A stretch of 64,000 nucleotides of DNA from Shimia_B sp039815465 (GTDB taxonomy: Bacteria > Pseudomonadota > Alphaproteobacteria > Rhodobacterales > Rhodobacteraceae). Of this stretch, positions 8,561 to 19,599 are shown one piece after another. The notes under the pieces were generated by a model, which saw only the letters and a list, made by a program, of their open reading frames with translations, had not been told where the DNA came from and did no database searches. The translations under genes were made by a program, and so were the position numbers. The stretch is taken from contig JBCBZG010000006.1 in assembly GCA_039815465.1 (NCBI GenBank), forward strand, positions 1-64,000. Reading direction: 5' to 3'. Position 1 is the first letter of the stretch. Each line of letters opens with the position of its first letter.

Positions 8561-11500
8561 ATGGCCAACAGCTCGTTCTTATACTCCATCACCTCCTTGT
8601 TGGAGTTGCTTGCTCAAGACTATGAAATCGTAGAAGAAACGATCCTCCCCGTCGGTCGGATGCAACGGGCTGATGACATGGAGGTCCGTCTTTCAGCATT
8701 GCGCGCCGCAACGGACCTTATGGCCCAGGCCGAGGCCGCGATGGTCGCCCCCTCGGATTGGTTTGCTCAGTTCAGAACGTGGCGACACGCGTTTGACGAG
8801 ACGCTGTCGGGCCTCAACATGGCGCATGGGGAGCTTATAGCCCAAGCCCTCATTCGGGAGACCCCGGCCCTGGCGGCATTGATGTCGCAGGCTGGCATTC
8901 TGGGGTTCCAGCCCATTGATGGGAACCCGTTCATCGACACGCAGCGGCTGATGGCGCTGCTGTCCGATCCCACAACCGTTGTGACGCCGGATTTCTGGGA
9001 GGAACTCTTTTCGGATACCGACGATGGCGCCGCGCGGGCACGCCGGATTGCGATAGGCATTGCCCTGCTGATCGTCGCCCCACAGACCGCGCTGGCCCTG
9101 CGCCATGACGAGCTTGTGTCCACCGCGCCGCCGGAACGCCGCGCGCGCAACTCGCAATTCTGGGACAGTTGGCACAGCTCGCGCGACGGATGGGTCAGCT
9201 TCACCCTGCCCTTGCGGGACCCCAGCACGCCAGAAGATCAGAGCACGAGCGTTTCCATGTTCGATCTCGCGCCCGGGGTTGAGCCGGACATAGCGCTGAC
9301 GATCGCGATCCGGGTGGTTCGACGGCCCGACGACACCGATCCGAATGAGCTCGTCACGGACTTTGAATTCTGGATCGGGTTCTCACCGAGCCAGTCGGTT
9401 TGGGAGCATACGTTTGACAATGGATGGCGGCTGAAGATTGAGCCGGGCGTAGCGGTCGGCGTTGGGCGGGTGGGCTCCGTCGACGGAGCGCAATGGCACG
9501 CCGCCTATAACGCGCTGGATGTGAATGCCCCCACGATGCCGAGCGATTCCGATCCGTTCCGGATTTCGCTCGATTATGTGTCTGAGGACGGGCAACCCGA
9601 CTTTGTCTTTGGCCCACCTTACGACACACGACTTGAGATCGGTGAAATCGGCGCAGAGCTTGTCCTGCGCGAGACCAGACCGGTTTTTGAGATCGGCGCT
9701 TATGTTCAGGATCTGTCCCTGGTCCTTTCGGCCAGAGCGTTCCGGACCATGGGGATGATCATGTCCTACCTCGATGAGGGACTGAGCATCGATGGCGGCG
9801 TGGATCTTCGGTATTTTGAGGATACGGGCTTTGCGTTTGAGGGCGGCGCAGTTCTGGAAGTGCCGATCAACCTCAAGGGCGTGTTCAAGAAGCCGACCTT
9901 TGCGCTCCACAGGGTCTTGCTCCGCGCAGGGCTCGATATGACCGAAGGTGAGTTCACCTGGTTCATCGAAGCGCTGGCGCATATGTCGGTCCAGTTCGGT
10001 CCGATCCAGGGGGTCGTCGATAACATCGGCATCCGGATAGATACGAACACGGAATTCAAATCAACCCAAGCTGCGGCGCTGACGCTGGCCGACTTTGCTC
10101 AACAACAGGCCGAGGCGTTCACGGACGAGTTCATCGAAACTCTGGAACTCGGCAACGCCAATGGCGCGGTCAGAACTGCGTTCCAACAGGATGTCGCCCA
10201 GATTCTTCACTCCCACCCGCCAGCACGCTGGAACGTGCTGATCACTGGGGCCGCGATAGAGCATTTCGGTGGCCAGGTTATTGATCTGACGATCGAGACA
10301 ACCGGCCTCATCATGGGCACGCTGGCGCATTCATTCTCGGTTGTAATCAACTTCCTCGATGAGCTCGAGGACCTGATTGTCTATCCGACAGGGCTGGGCA
10401 TCGGTGGCCCGATTGGCCCCGCCTGGGTGGGCGGGTATCTGGACTACACCGGCGGCCCAACAAACCGCTACGGCGGCCTTGTGACAGTCCAACTGGCCAG
10501 TTCACCGTTCGATGTTCTGCCCGGCATGGCCGCAATCACTGGGGCGATGCTGAAAGAAGACATCGACGGCGAAAGCTCCTTCATCAGTTCGTTCGGTGTC
10601 AGCGGCCTGCGCTGGCCAGTCGGGATGTTTGTCACATTTGACGGCTTTGGCGCAATCGTTGGCCAAAACCGCACCGCTGACACCGACAAGATGCGCGAGA
10701 TGCTGCTATCGGGCGCGTTGGGCAACGTCCTGTTCCGCGGCGATAATGGGATCAGCGCAGGGCTGCAGGGCGTGGCTGGGATCACGGCAGACATGGTGGG
10801 GGCGAGTTTCGGCGATCCGACCTCGACAAGCCCGCTGCGCAATGCGCCCGAGTTGATCCGAGATCTGGACGCTCTGTTCCCCGCCGAACTGGATGATTTC
10901 GTCTTTGGGCCGACGGTCAAGTTCAAGTGGTTCGACATCCCTCTCGTCGGCGCCCTGCTCGTGGGAGACTTCGGTCTTGTGCTGACTGGCGCCCGCGGGC
11001 CTAGCATGATTGTCCTGCTGGGAAGCGCTCGCAGCATTTTGTCGCCACTCGGGATCCGTCTGCACAGTTTGCGGCTGGACGGTGTGGGTGTGATCGACTT
11101 TGCGCGGCCAGCGCTAGAAGTCGACGCCTCGATCATCTCCACAGACTCTATCGTGATGATGATACTTGTCGCCACAGGCGACGCCACAATCCGTATTGGC
11201 GGCGGCAGCAAACCTCATTTCATCGTTTCGATTGGCGGCTTTCACCCCAGCTATGAGCCTGAAAACGCCGTCATGTTCCACAAGATCGAACGCATAGCAG
11301 CGACGTTGCCTGCGGGAGGTTTGATGGACTTCTCGGTCTTTCGGGCCGAGGCCTACGTTGCGCTGGTTTCAACCAGCTTTCAATTTGGTGGCCGATTTGA
11401 GCTGAACCTAGGCCCGGGAAGCCTGCACATCCAAGGCTTCTATGGCATCGATGCCCTGTTCCAGGTCTCACCATTTTTCTTTGACGTGAGCTTTCACGCC

Positions 11501-12442
11501 GGTTTCCGGGTCCGGTTCCGGTCGATTTCGCTGGCCAGCCTGCAGGTGTCCGGCCAATTGCGCGGCCCCGGCCCGCTGGAATTCATAGGACGCCTGACCA
11601 TCGAAGTGCTCTTTTTCAAGAAGCGCTTTAAGGTTGAGGTCGACATCGGCGAGATGGTTCGACAGGTGCAAGCTACGATCAACGGCCTGCTCGGTCCCTA
11701 CATTGGGATGCTGACCGATCAGGCCCGGCTGGTTGCAGGCGCGGCGGCTGATGCGGGTGTGCTGATCCAACGGTCATTTGCGCTCGACTCAGCGGGGCGG
11801 GCAATCGTGTCACCGGTCGGCGGGCTCAGCTACACGCAAAGCGAGCTCCCCTTTGGCCTGCCCATCGACAAGGTGGGCAGCACCATGCTCGACCAGACCC
11901 GCTCCATCAGCATTGAAGTCGCAGAAGGCGAAGACATCCGCGACTGGTTTGCGACGCCCAACTTCCTTGATCTGACCGCAGAAGAGGCCTTTGACCTGCC
12001 TGAGTTTGAGCGTCAGCGGTCCGGAAAGTCCTTTGCCACTCAAGAGCCGGTGAATGCCCCCGGCACCGGTCAGTTGCGCCCGGTTCGAACCCGCGTCATC
12101 CGGCTTCCGGAAAAAGCAGAGATCCTCGGCTGGGTCCCAGATGTGATCGCCGCAGCCTACTCGCAAGCGATAGCCGACGGACGGGGCGCGGCCCGCGTCA
12201 ACACCGGGTCGGGCAGAGTGACTGTGCGCCCGCTCGGCCGCGACCTCGTGTTCGACCACACCGGCCAAGCCATGAGCCAAAACCGCGACATGACGGCCGC
12301 CGAAGCCCATGCCTTCAGTCGGACCCTGGACACAATGGCCTCACGACAGCGCGACGCCATGCCCGATACCCAGCGGCCTCAGGCCAGCCGCATGACCTCA
12401 ACGATTGAGGCTGGCGACCGTATCGAAATGGGGGATTTCTAA
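8561..12442 (+). CDS. Giant beta-rich protein, DUF6603-like
   Basis: First of four packed plus-strand genes. From ATG 8561 it encodes about 1293 aa; a TTG at 8531 in the same frame is possible, and neither start has a strong ribosome site. The N-terminal 200 residues are helical. The remainder is Gly-rich, strongly beta-predicted sequence with recurring motifs such as GIGGPIGPAW, GFGAIVGQNR, SIGGFHPSY and GFYGIDALFQVSPF. From memory these resemble the DUF6603 family of large hypothetical proteins in actinobacteria and myxobacteria. There is no signal peptide or clear transmembrane helix. The C-terminal 150 residues are Arg- and Gln-rich and hydrophilic. Its stop is followed after one base by the ATG of the next gene, indicating an operon. 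Function unknown; a scaffold or structural role is only a guess. Confidence 0.7.
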   Translation: MANSSFLYSITSLLELLAQDYEIVEETILPVGRMQRADDMEVRLSALRAATDLMAQAEAAMVAPSDWFAQFRTWRHAFDETLSGLNMAHGELIAQALIRETPALAALMSQAGILGFQPIDGNPFIDTQRLMALLSDPTTVVTPDFWEELFSDTDDGAARARRIAIGIALLIVAPQTALALRHDELVSTAPPERRARNSQFWDSWHSSRDGWVSFTLPLRDPSTPEDQSTSVSMFDLAPGVEPDIALTIAIRVVRRPDDTDPNELVTDFEFWIGFSPSQSVWEHTFDNGWRLKIEPGVAVGVGRVGSVDGAQWHAAYNALDVNAPTMPSDSDPFRISLDYVSEDGQPDFVFGPPYDTRLEIGEIGAELVLRETRPVFEIGAYVQDLSLVLSARAFRTMGMIMSYLDEGLSIDGGVDLRYFEDTGFAFEGGAVLEVPINLKGVFKKPTFALHRVLLRAGLDMTEGEFTWFIEALAHMSVQFGPIQGVVDNIGIRIDTNTEFKSTQAAALTLADFAQQQAEAFTDEFIETLELGNANGAVRTAFQQDVAQILHSHPPARWNVLITGAAIEHFGGQVIDLTIETTGLIMGTLAHSFSVVINFLDELEDLIVYPTGLGIGGPIGPAWVGGYLDYTGGPTNRYGGLVTVQLASSPFDVLPGMAAITGAMLKEDIDGESSFISSFGVSGLRWPVGMFVTFDGFGAIVGQNRTADTDKMREMLLSGALGNVLFRGDNGISAGLQGVAGITADMVGASFGDPTSTSPLRNAPELIRDLDALFPAELDDFVFGPTVKFKWFDIPLVGALLVGDFGLVLTGARGPSMIVLLGSARSILSPLGIRLHSLRLDGVGVIDFARPALEVDASIISTDSIVMMILVATGDATIRIGGGSKPHFIVSIGGFHPSYEPENAVMFHKIERIAATLPAGGLMDFSVFRAEAYVALVSTSFQFGGRFELNLGPGSLHIQGFYGIDALFQVSPFFFDVSFHAGFRVRFRSISLASLQVSGQLRGPGPLEFIGRLTIEVLFFKKRFKVEVDIGEMVRQVQATINGLLGPYIGMLTDQARLVAGAAADAGVLIQRSFALDSAGRAIVSPVGGLSYTQSELPFGLPIDKVGSTMLDQTRSISIEVAEGEDIRDWFATPNFLDLTAEEAFDLPEFERQRSGKSFATQEPVNAPGTGQLRPVRTRVIRLPEKAEILGWVPDVIAAAYSQAIADGRGAARVNTGSGRVTVRPLGRDLVFDHTGQAMSQNRDMTAAEAHAFSRTLDTMASRQRDAMPDTQRPQASRMTSTIEAGDRIEMGDF

Positions 12443-12443
12443 G

Positions 12444-15182
12444 ATGACCGACCTGCGCTTCCGCCCCTGGCGCCGTTCGGCGTTGTTTGGTTTGGCGACC
12501 CCCAATCAGTCTCTGCCCACCCCGCGTCTGCGCGCAGAACTGCCGGTCGACTTTGTTGAACGCAACGGGCTCAATCAAGTCGTCGAAAGACGCACGGAGT
12601 CGTTAGACTTTGAGATCGAGGGGCCAGCAGATGTCATCGGCCTGCGCCCCGAGACAATCCGCGCGACCTATCCGCCGCATCTGTCGCGCGGGGCCGAGCC
12701 CACGTTCTGCGTCCACGTGGATTTTCACGATGCCGACCTTCCTTGGCGCTATACGGCTGAAATCGCAGGCCAGAATGGTGCACTGAGGCCATGGTTCGTC
12801 CTCCTGGTCGGGGCCGAAGGAACATGGGGCGAGGCCGCAAGCGGCGACATCGCCTTGCAGGGACAAATCGCGCAAGTTCAAGCGCGCGCGCTGGATGCCC
12901 ACCCGCCCTCCGCTGCGGCACGTTGGGCTCATGTCCAGGAGATCGTGCCGGAGAACGGCGTCGAAGATCGCGGTCAGGGACGGATCTCGCGCCTGTTGTC
13001 GCCACGCCCCTTGCGGCCCGAGGCTGACTACCTCGCCGTCATCGTGCCGCTTTTTGGCGAGGATGGTGCGCCGCGCTGGTCGGATGCCGGAAACACCGCG
13101 ATGGAGCTTCCGGTTTATCATCACTGGCGGTTCCGCACGGCCAAAGCAGGCGATTTCCGCGAATTGGCACAGAGGCTTAAGCCACAGCGGGCCGGACCGG
13201 ATATGGGCGGGGCTCCCCTGCGGTATGTGACGGATGATGGCCCTGAAGCCTTCCGCGCCCGTGGCGCTATGGGTCCCATCGGATCGCAGGATGCAGCGTT
13301 GCCTGGCAATGTGGCACAAGACCTGGCCGGTCGGCTTTCGCAACGCGACACGGATAGCCGAAACCGACCCATCACAGCGATGCCACGCTACGGCAGCGAC
13401 TGGGAAGAGGACCCGGTTCAGACAAATTGGGGACGTGGGGTGAACGCGGATCCAAGGCACCGGGCCGCCGCTGGGCTCGGTCGCAACACGGCGATCGCGT
13501 TTCAGGATCTGCTCATGCAAGAGCTGCGAACGCAGTCCGGGGACCTTTATGAAGCGCAGACGGCGGTGCGTGCCGCGGGCGCCGGGCACGGTGCAACAAC
13601 AGCGCTTTGGGGACGGCGCCTTCCCCAAAACCGCGATGCACGGCTGTCGTTGTTCGGGCCATCTTTTGCCCGCTTGCTTGGCAACTCCGGCTCGGTGCTG
13701 AGCAAGGCGACGGCCCCGGATCGCCCGTTGTCGCGCGCGGCGTTTTCGACGCTGGCCCATCGGGTCCTGCGTAGCGGCGGCGCGCTCGGGCGCCATGCCA
13801 AACCCGGGGCGACCGACCCAGAGAACTGGCTTCGACTGGCCAATCTGTGCCCGCCCAAGCCGCGCAAACCGCGCGCCTTGCCAGACCTGGTCGATGCCTT
13901 GCGCGGCGTGAAAAACAAGGACACCCGCAAGGCGCTGGAGGATGTGCTCACCAATCAATCGCCAGAGTTCGACCTCAACGCTCTAAACAGCTACCTCAAT
14001 GACCGTTTCGATCTCTCGGCCCGGGCGAAACGCAACGCAGGCATTGTGTTGCTGGGGATGGTGATCCGGCAGGGCCAAAAGAAACCCCTGCCCATCCCGG
14101 AGCTGCTTTGGCTCTACAGCATCAAGCCGGATATGAAGGTAAGCTCACTGCTGGCAGAATGGGAACGGCGGGTCCGCGAAGCGACAGCGTTGTTGGATCA
14201 GGACAGGAACGGCTTTGCCTATGATCCCGAGAACCCGTTTGCGGGGGCTGTGCCGCCGGAATTTCGGTCGCCCGAGCCCGATCCGTGCCGCCCTGTCGAT
14301 CTCGATGCGCTGGATGACGTGGTCACGAACGCCTTTGACCCCGACAGGCCGAACAACCGGCACAAGACACGTATCCGAGACAGGGTGGACGGCCATGCAC
14401 GCGACCCGCTCGACCCTGTTGAGATCTGCGTGGACTATGACATTGCGCCGTGGACCTACCTCCGGGACAAGGCGCCCGATTGGCTGGCCCCGGGCGCAGG
14501 AGAGATGCAGCCCGATGCCGTGACGGCGCTTGAAACCAACCCGTCATTTATCGAAAGCTTCCTGCTTGGCCTCAATGGTCAGGTCGCGGAGGAGTTGCGC
14601 TGGCGAAACGTTGCGCTGCGCTCTGGCTGTACGCCAGTTCGGATGTTCTGGGGACGGATTGACCCAGCCGATCCACACCACCGCCACCGCGACATTGAAG
14701 GTGTCGAAAGCTGGCGCGCCGCGACGCCGATTGGTCACCCCTCGCACCGCACGCCCGAAGCGGGGGATGTCGACCTTGTGATCCTGCTGCGAACCGATCT
14801 GTTTGAGCGCTATCCGGAGACGATCGTCTCGCTGGTCCCAGCCCCGCGGATGGATGGAACGCTGGACTGGGATGCGCCTCCTGCGCCCACGGCGGAGAGG
14901 CTGTTGCCGTCGTTCCTCGGCCAACTGGCGCCGGGTCTTGTGTTCTTTGGGTTTGACATCACGCCAGAGGATGCACGCGACCACTGGTTTATGCTGGAAG
15001 AGCCGCCATCGGGCTATCGGTTCCTATCGGAGGCTGGGCGCGTGACCGAAGAGCCCTTGGATGGCGTGGACCTAGGGCAGCTTCACGCCACGGCGCGCGA
15101 CGGGGCCAGCTTTGCGACAGCCGCGTTGAACGAACCGGTGCTGGTCATGATCCGTGGCGACAGCCTGATCCCGGCGACCTGA
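12444..15182 (+). CDS. Large conserved protein of unknown function (cluster gene 2)
   Basis: About 912 aa from ATG 12444, which has a G-rich ribosome site 9 nt upstream and lies one base past the previous stop; a start at 12405 would overlap the preceding gene needlessly. Landmarks are LPVYHHWRFRT near residue 220, a helical middle, and near the C-terminus FIESFLLGLNGQVAEELRWR, LLRTDLFERYPETIV and FFGFDITPEDARDHWFM. I recall very similar signatures in uncharacterised proteins of actinobacteria and myxobacteria, but cannot name a characterised member. No signal peptide, membrane segment or enzyme motif is evident. It is followed 16 nt later by the third gene, which has a clear GAGGA site. Probably a soluble component of a multi-protein assembly, by inference from the cluster. 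Confidence 0.7.
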   Translation: MTDLRFRPWRRSALFGLATPNQSLPTPRLRAELPVDFVERNGLNQVVERRTESLDFEIEGPADVIGLRPETIRATYPPHLSRGAEPTFCVHVDFHDADLPWRYTAEIAGQNGALRPWFVLLVGAEGTWGEAASGDIALQGQIAQVQARALDAHPPSAAARWAHVQEIVPENGVEDRGQGRISRLLSPRPLRPEADYLAVIVPLFGEDGAPRWSDAGNTAMELPVYHHWRFRTAKAGDFRELAQRLKPQRAGPDMGGAPLRYVTDDGPEAFRARGAMGPIGSQDAALPGNVAQDLAGRLSQRDTDSRNRPITAMPRYGSDWEEDPVQTNWGRGVNADPRHRAAAGLGRNTAIAFQDLLMQELRTQSGDLYEAQTAVRAAGAGHGATTALWGRRLPQNRDARLSLFGPSFARLLGNSGSVLSKATAPDRPLSRAAFSTLAHRVLRSGGALGRHAKPGATDPENWLRLANLCPPKPRKPRALPDLVDALRGVKNKDTRKALEDVLTNQSPEFDLNALNSYLNDRFDLSARAKRNAGIVLLGMVIRQGQKKPLPIPELLWLYSIKPDMKVSSLLAEWERRVREATALLDQDRNGFAYDPENPFAGAVPPEFRSPEPDPCRPVDLDALDDVVTNAFDPDRPNNRHKTRIRDRVDGHARDPLDPVEICVDYDIAPWTYLRDKAPDWLAPGAGEMQPDAVTALETNPSFIESFLLGLNGQVAEELRWRNVALRSGCTPVRMFWGRIDPADPHHRHRDIEGVESWRAATPIGHPSHRTPEAGDVDLVILLRTDLFERYPETIVSLVPAPRMDGTLDWDAPPAPTAERLLPSFLGQLAPGLVFFGFDITPEDARDHWFMLEEPPSGYRFLSEAGRVTEEPLDGVDLGQLHATARDGASFATAALNEPVLVMIRGDSLIPAT

Positions 15183-15198
15183 CGAAGAGGAACCGACG

Positions 15199-18100
15199 AT
15201 GCAGACCACCTTTCGCAAACGTCAGGATGAGCTTGCCGCGGCGCTAGAAGCGGCTCAACGCCATGTGCAAACGCTTAGCTTGAGCATCATCCGGGGTCGG
15301 TTTGGGCGTCGGAACCGCTTTCAAGAGGTGATGAAGCGGCAACGCCGGCAGGTCGTCGCCCGGATCAAGCGTGAACAGCAACTGCTGGTTGCCGGACAGC
15401 TGTCGCCTGAAGCGGCGGAACAGACTGCGCTGGATTGGCTCAACGCGGCGAAAGACCCCCGCCAAACGGCGCGGTCGGCTTCGGTCGATCCGGTTCGGAT
15501 GACGGGCGACAAACTCCCGACATCGGCAAGCCGCGCCGAGATGGAGCAGGTCCTGGCGCTCCGCGATGCGCAGGAGGGCGGCGTGCTGACAAGCTTGCGT
15601 CCGCTACGGCAGGCAGCGGGGCTGCGGACGGGGCTGATCGACGATCTGATCTGGTCGGCCTATTGGAATGACCGCCTGCGCGACCGTGCTGGGAACACCG
15701 TCGGTGTCCTGCTCCCTGCCCGGCTTGAGACCCGGTTCGACCAGCGTGGGACCAGTTGGCACCTGCGCTTGAGGATCATCCCGGATGAGCCATGGATGGA
15801 CGAACACGATCCGAGCCCCTCAAAGGTGGAGCTTCGCGCACTCGGCGATTTCTTGACCCATGGCACGGCAGATGATGTTTCAGAGGAGCTAGAGCGCAGC
15901 GCCTGGGCAGAATACTGTGGGGCGGTCGGGTCAGCGGCCCGCGCGTCTTTCCTTCTGCGCGAGATGCCGCGGGGGCCGGTCGCTGCGAACGGGGCAGAAA
16001 CGCTCGCCGAGCAGATCGAAACGCGGGAGAACGTGTCTGGCGGTGCCCTGCGCGATCTGCCGGACGTTTTACAAATCTACGCTGAGAAACAGGGCTCCGA
16101 GCCGGAGCTCATTGGCCGAACTGAAGTACAGCACGACCGCTTGACCTTTGATCTGATCGCGCCGGAGGAGCCAGAGGGCCCACAATGGTGGTGGGACTGG
16201 CAAGCCGCCGTAGACGCGGGCCTCGCAATCGAGATTGACCTGGGGCAACTGCATCCGCGGGATATCGAGGCGCTTTATGTTGTTGGCCTGTCGGACACAT
16301 CGCCGGACAGACTGTTCGAAGCCCACGCCGATGCGGGTCAACTGGGGGCCATTCCTTTGGGCACCCCAACCAATGCCCAGGAAGGCCAAACAACCGTTTC
16401 GTTTGACACCGCGCCAGAACCCTGGCGTGAAGCCTTTGGCGGCGGAAACGCAGAGGCCCACGCCTGGGACGCGCTCGGTCTGGCTGTGCTCGGGGATGAG
16501 ACTGCCTTTGACCGCCTTCCTGGGGGTGATTTCGATCATGCCGCGCCGGGCCGGGCCATTCTGAACGCCCTTTGGCCCGCGATCTGGGGGCACACATTAC
16601 GCAATATCCTGGGCGCGGGCGAAGCGGGTTTTGACTTGGGTGTTTGGGCCTGTACGTGGCTCCACCCAGAAGGAGGTCTGCCCGCGCTTCGGATCGGCGA
16701 CAACCCCTATGGCGTGCTCCCGGTCGCCGATCTGGAAGGCTGGCAGCCCGAGGACGATGATCCGCAGATTGAGGCGACCCTCCTTCCGCTGGTCCGCCAA
16801 ATTGAAAGTGTCTGGGCGGACATCGCCGCACAGGACGGGAGCGGCACCATCGTCGGGGCCGACTCCCAACGGCTGCTTGACCTGCTGGCGCGCACCGCCA
16901 GCACCGAGGCATTCCAGCTCCGGGCATTCCTGCCTTTCGAGTTCCTGGTGTCCGCCGGGCAGACAAACGGCGCCGACACCACCCTTGAACGCGCTCTTGA
17001 GCGAGAATGGGCTGACGCCATGCGCGCCGCACAACCGCTATCGGTGGACGTGGTGCGGAAATACCTGTCTGTGGGCGGTCCAGCGCCCCTGCGCCTACCC
17101 CTCGTCATCCCCGACAACTATCCCGCAAACACCCTACCCGCCTTCCTTCAGGCCCTGCACCGCGCGAAGGGTCCAGACCTGCTGGTCGCCCGAGAGCTCG
17201 ACCCTGACCTGCCCGCACCAGACGCGGAGACACCACAAGTGCCCGCCGACACCAAGACACCAATGTCCGAACGGGTGCCGCCAAACTCTTTGCTGCTGCG
17301 CCTTGTTGAGCATGCGACGATTGTCGCCCATGCGGATGCTGTTCGTTTTCTCAACCAGGTCGGTGAGGGGCCGCAGCTCACGCCGGTGCTCGGTCGAGAG
17401 GGTCAGATGCCACTGCTGCGGGACGGGCGCGGTGCGCTCAACGGGGTGGCGCTGAACGCCCGCATGCACAGCCCGGTCGCGCAGATCTACCGGCTCCAGA
17501 AAGAGGCGGTCGAGACGCTGGCGCGTCTTGCCGCCACTCAACCGCTGGCGCTGGAACGGGCCCTGCGCGCCGTGCTGGATTGTGCTCAAAACCGGGTTGA
17601 TCCCTGGGTCACTGCCTTTGCGGCGCGTCGCTTGAGCCAGATGGACGGGGCGGAGCGTAAGCTTGGACTTTATGCCTGGGTCGACAGACCGTTCCTGGGG
17701 CAACCCGGTACAATCGACAAAAGTCTCGTCCCGGCGCCAAGCGAACGGCAATTGGCCGCTGCGATCCTCCTGCGGGACCGCGCCTTGAACGATCCCGAGG
17801 CCGACCGCTGGAAGATGGATGTCCGCTCGGACAAGGTCAGGGTCGCCAAATGGCTGGCTTTGGAGGTGCGCGAAGGCGCGTACTTCGCTGAAGCAGTCGG
17901 GCGGCTGGTGGAGGAAGCGATCCCGTCCGAACGCGCGGTCAAGCAATTGCGACAGGCATTCCCTCTGGGCGAACAAACCCAGGGCCGCCGCACTTGTGAC
18001 GGGCTCGCGGCCCTTGACGCCCTGCTGGCAGACACCGGCAGCCTGTCGCCGGACCAAACCGCGCAGCTAAAAGGCATCCGCGCGGGCGTCGATACCTATG

Positions 18101-19599
18101 GCGATCTCTTATTGGTCGAGGCGTCCAGCTATCTGACGGAAGGCAAGGCGGACCGAGCCTCCAAGGTGCTCGACGCCGCCGCTGGCCGCGGCCAGCCGCC
18201 GGAATTTGAGGCGATCACCACCGATCGCAGCGGACGCAGCGTGACGACTGAGCTCTGCGTCATCCTCCCAAATGGCGACGAGCACGTCGGTGACCTCGCG
18301 CAGGGTCAGGGCCCCGTGCGTATCGCAGAGCCGGCGTTGGTCCGATGGCTCGATCAACGGTTTGACCCCGACGATTCCGCCGCGTGGCGTTGGGTGTTTG
18401 TATCCGCGCAAGAGGATGGCAGCGAACTGGTCGAAAGCTTCACGCTGGCTGACCTCGGACACACGCCGAGCGATACGGTGACGATCCCAACCGATATGCT
18501 GACGTCCGCGCTTCAGCGGCGGACAGGTGGCGGGACACTCGAAAAAGCACGCTCCACGGGTCCCGCAACCCACGCGGCCTTGCGGGACCTGTTGCCGATT
18601 GTATCGGGGAAACCAGAGACACCGGTTGGAAGCGGACCGGCGTCCGCCTCCGGAGATGCCCGGGTGTCGGGACTGCTTGCAGCCCGCTACACCGCTCTGC
18701 TGGCCGCAGCTGAACGCGATACGTTGGCCGCCGCCGCCGCTACGGACGCCTCCGCGGAGGCACTTGCCGGGCGACTGCGTGTGTGGGGCATCGACACAGA
18801 TGGGACCGCCGGGGCGGTTCAACTAAAGTCCAGCGAGCTTGTCACAAGGATCACCGCCGCACTGTCCGAGCTTGACCCCAACACCGCCGCCACCCGCCGA
18901 CCGGAGGACATCGCAAAGGCCATAGCCGAGCTCGCAAAATCAGACGGGCGCTTGCCGATCTTTGCACCGACCGACGCGGCCGCCCTGCCCGACCTCCATG
19001 CCGAAGACCAAGATGCGGACGGCGCTTTTGCCTTTGATGCTGAATGGCTTGGCACTGTTGCAACGGTCCGGGCGCCCGCGCGCCGGATCGAGGCGCATCA
19101 ATTGGGTAGTCTGCTCGACGCAGGCCATGCCGATTTCACGCCAGCCCACAGCCGCCCAGGCGACATCTGGCAGCAGACCCGGCCCGCTGGAGTTGAACCC
19201 GGCGAGCCGTGGACCAGCGCTTTGACCGTGGGATACTTGGCCCAACCCGATGTGCTGGCGGCCCACAACGGGCAGGTCGCGGTGGCCATGCTTGATACCT
19301 GGACCGAGACCGTGCCTGGCACCGCCCATGACGCCGCCGCCGGGTTTGGCTTTAACGCGCCATCCGCACGCGCGCCTCAAGCAGTGCTGCTTGCCGTTCC
19401 CTCAACACTCGACCGCCCGGTCGGCCCCGACGAGATCCTGGGGTCAGTCCGCGCGGCCCGTCGGTTGTCCAGGGCACGGATGATGGCCCCGGAAACGCTG
19501 GAGCGTTTCGCCGCGCTCCTGCCAGCCTCCATGATGACCGACGAAGGCAAGGCGGGCCTCGACACTACCAGCTATCCCCGACCGGAGGCCCCGACATGA
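15199..19599 (+). CDS. 1466-aa conserved protein of unknown function (cluster gene 3)
   Basis: The largest gene of the cluster, with a GAGGAA ribosome site before ATG 15199. Residues 1-75 form a basic, probably coiled-coil helix rich in Arg, Gln and Leu. Later landmarks are VLLPARLETRFDQRG (about 172), a Trp-rich stretch WWWDW, LPALRIGDNPYGVLPV near residue 500, and Ala-rich helical regions toward the C-terminus. The PYGVLPV type of motif recurs, as I remember it, in large hypothetical proteins accompanying DUF6603-like genes elsewhere. No catalytic motif, signal peptide or membrane segment was recognised. The last four bases overlap the ATG of the next gene (ATGA), so the two are translationally coupled. 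Confidence 0.7.
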   Translation: MQTTFRKRQDELAAALEAAQRHVQTLSLSIIRGRFGRRNRFQEVMKRQRRQVVARIKREQQLLVAGQLSPEAAEQTALDWLNAAKDPRQTARSASVDPVRMTGDKLPTSASRAEMEQVLALRDAQEGGVLTSLRPLRQAAGLRTGLIDDLIWSAYWNDRLRDRAGNTVGVLLPARLETRFDQRGTSWHLRLRIIPDEPWMDEHDPSPSKVELRALGDFLTHGTADDVSEELERSAWAEYCGAVGSAARASFLLREMPRGPVAANGAETLAEQIETRENVSGGALRDLPDVLQIYAEKQGSEPELIGRTEVQHDRLTFDLIAPEEPEGPQWWWDWQAAVDAGLAIEIDLGQLHPRDIEALYVVGLSDTSPDRLFEAHADAGQLGAIPLGTPTNAQEGQTTVSFDTAPEPWREAFGGGNAEAHAWDALGLAVLGDETAFDRLPGGDFDHAAPGRAILNALWPAIWGHTLRNILGAGEAGFDLGVWACTWLHPEGGLPALRIGDNPYGVLPVADLEGWQPEDDDPQIEATLLPLVRQIESVWADIAAQDGSGTIVGADSQRLLDLLARTASTEAFQLRAFLPFEFLVSAGQTNGADTTLERALEREWADAMRAAQPLSVDVVRKYLSVGGPAPLRLPLVIPDNYPANTLPAFLQALHRAKGPDLLVARELDPDLPAPDAETPQVPADTKTPMSERVPPNSLLLRLVEHATIVAHADAVRFLNQVGEGPQLTPVLGREGQMPLLRDGRGALNGVALNARMHSPVAQIYRLQKEAVETLARLAATQPLALERALRAVLDCAQNRVDPWVTAFAARRLSQMDGAERKLGLYAWVDRPFLGQPGTIDKSLVPAPSERQLAAAILLRDRALNDPEADRWKMDVRSDKVRVAKWLALEVREGAYFAEAVGRLVEEAIPSERAVKQLRQAFPLGEQTQGRRTCDGLAALDALLADTGSLSPDQTAQLKGIRAGVDTYGDLLLVEASSYLTEGKADRASKVLDAAAGRGQPPEFEAITTDRSGRSVTTELCVILPNGDEHVGDLAQGQGPVRIAEPALVRWLDQRFDPDDSAAWRWVFVSAQEDGSELVESFTLADLGHTPSDTVTIPTDMLTSALQRRTGGGTLEKARSTGPATHAALRDLLPIVSGKPETPVGSGPASASGDARVSGLLAARYTALLAAAERDTLAAAAATDASAEALAGRLRVWGIDTDGTAGAVQLKSSELVTRITAALSELDPNTAATRRPEDIAKAIAELAKSDGRLPIFAPTDAAALPDLHAEDQDADGAFAFDAEWLGTVATVRAPARRIEAHQLGSLLDAGHADFTPAHSRPGDIWQQTRPAGVEPGEPWTSALTVGYLAQPDVLAAHNGQVAVAMLDTWTETVPGTAHDAAAGFGFNAPSARAPQAVLLAVPSTLDRPVGPDEILGSVRAARRLSRARMMAPETLERFAALLPASMMTDEGKAGLDTTSYPRPEAPT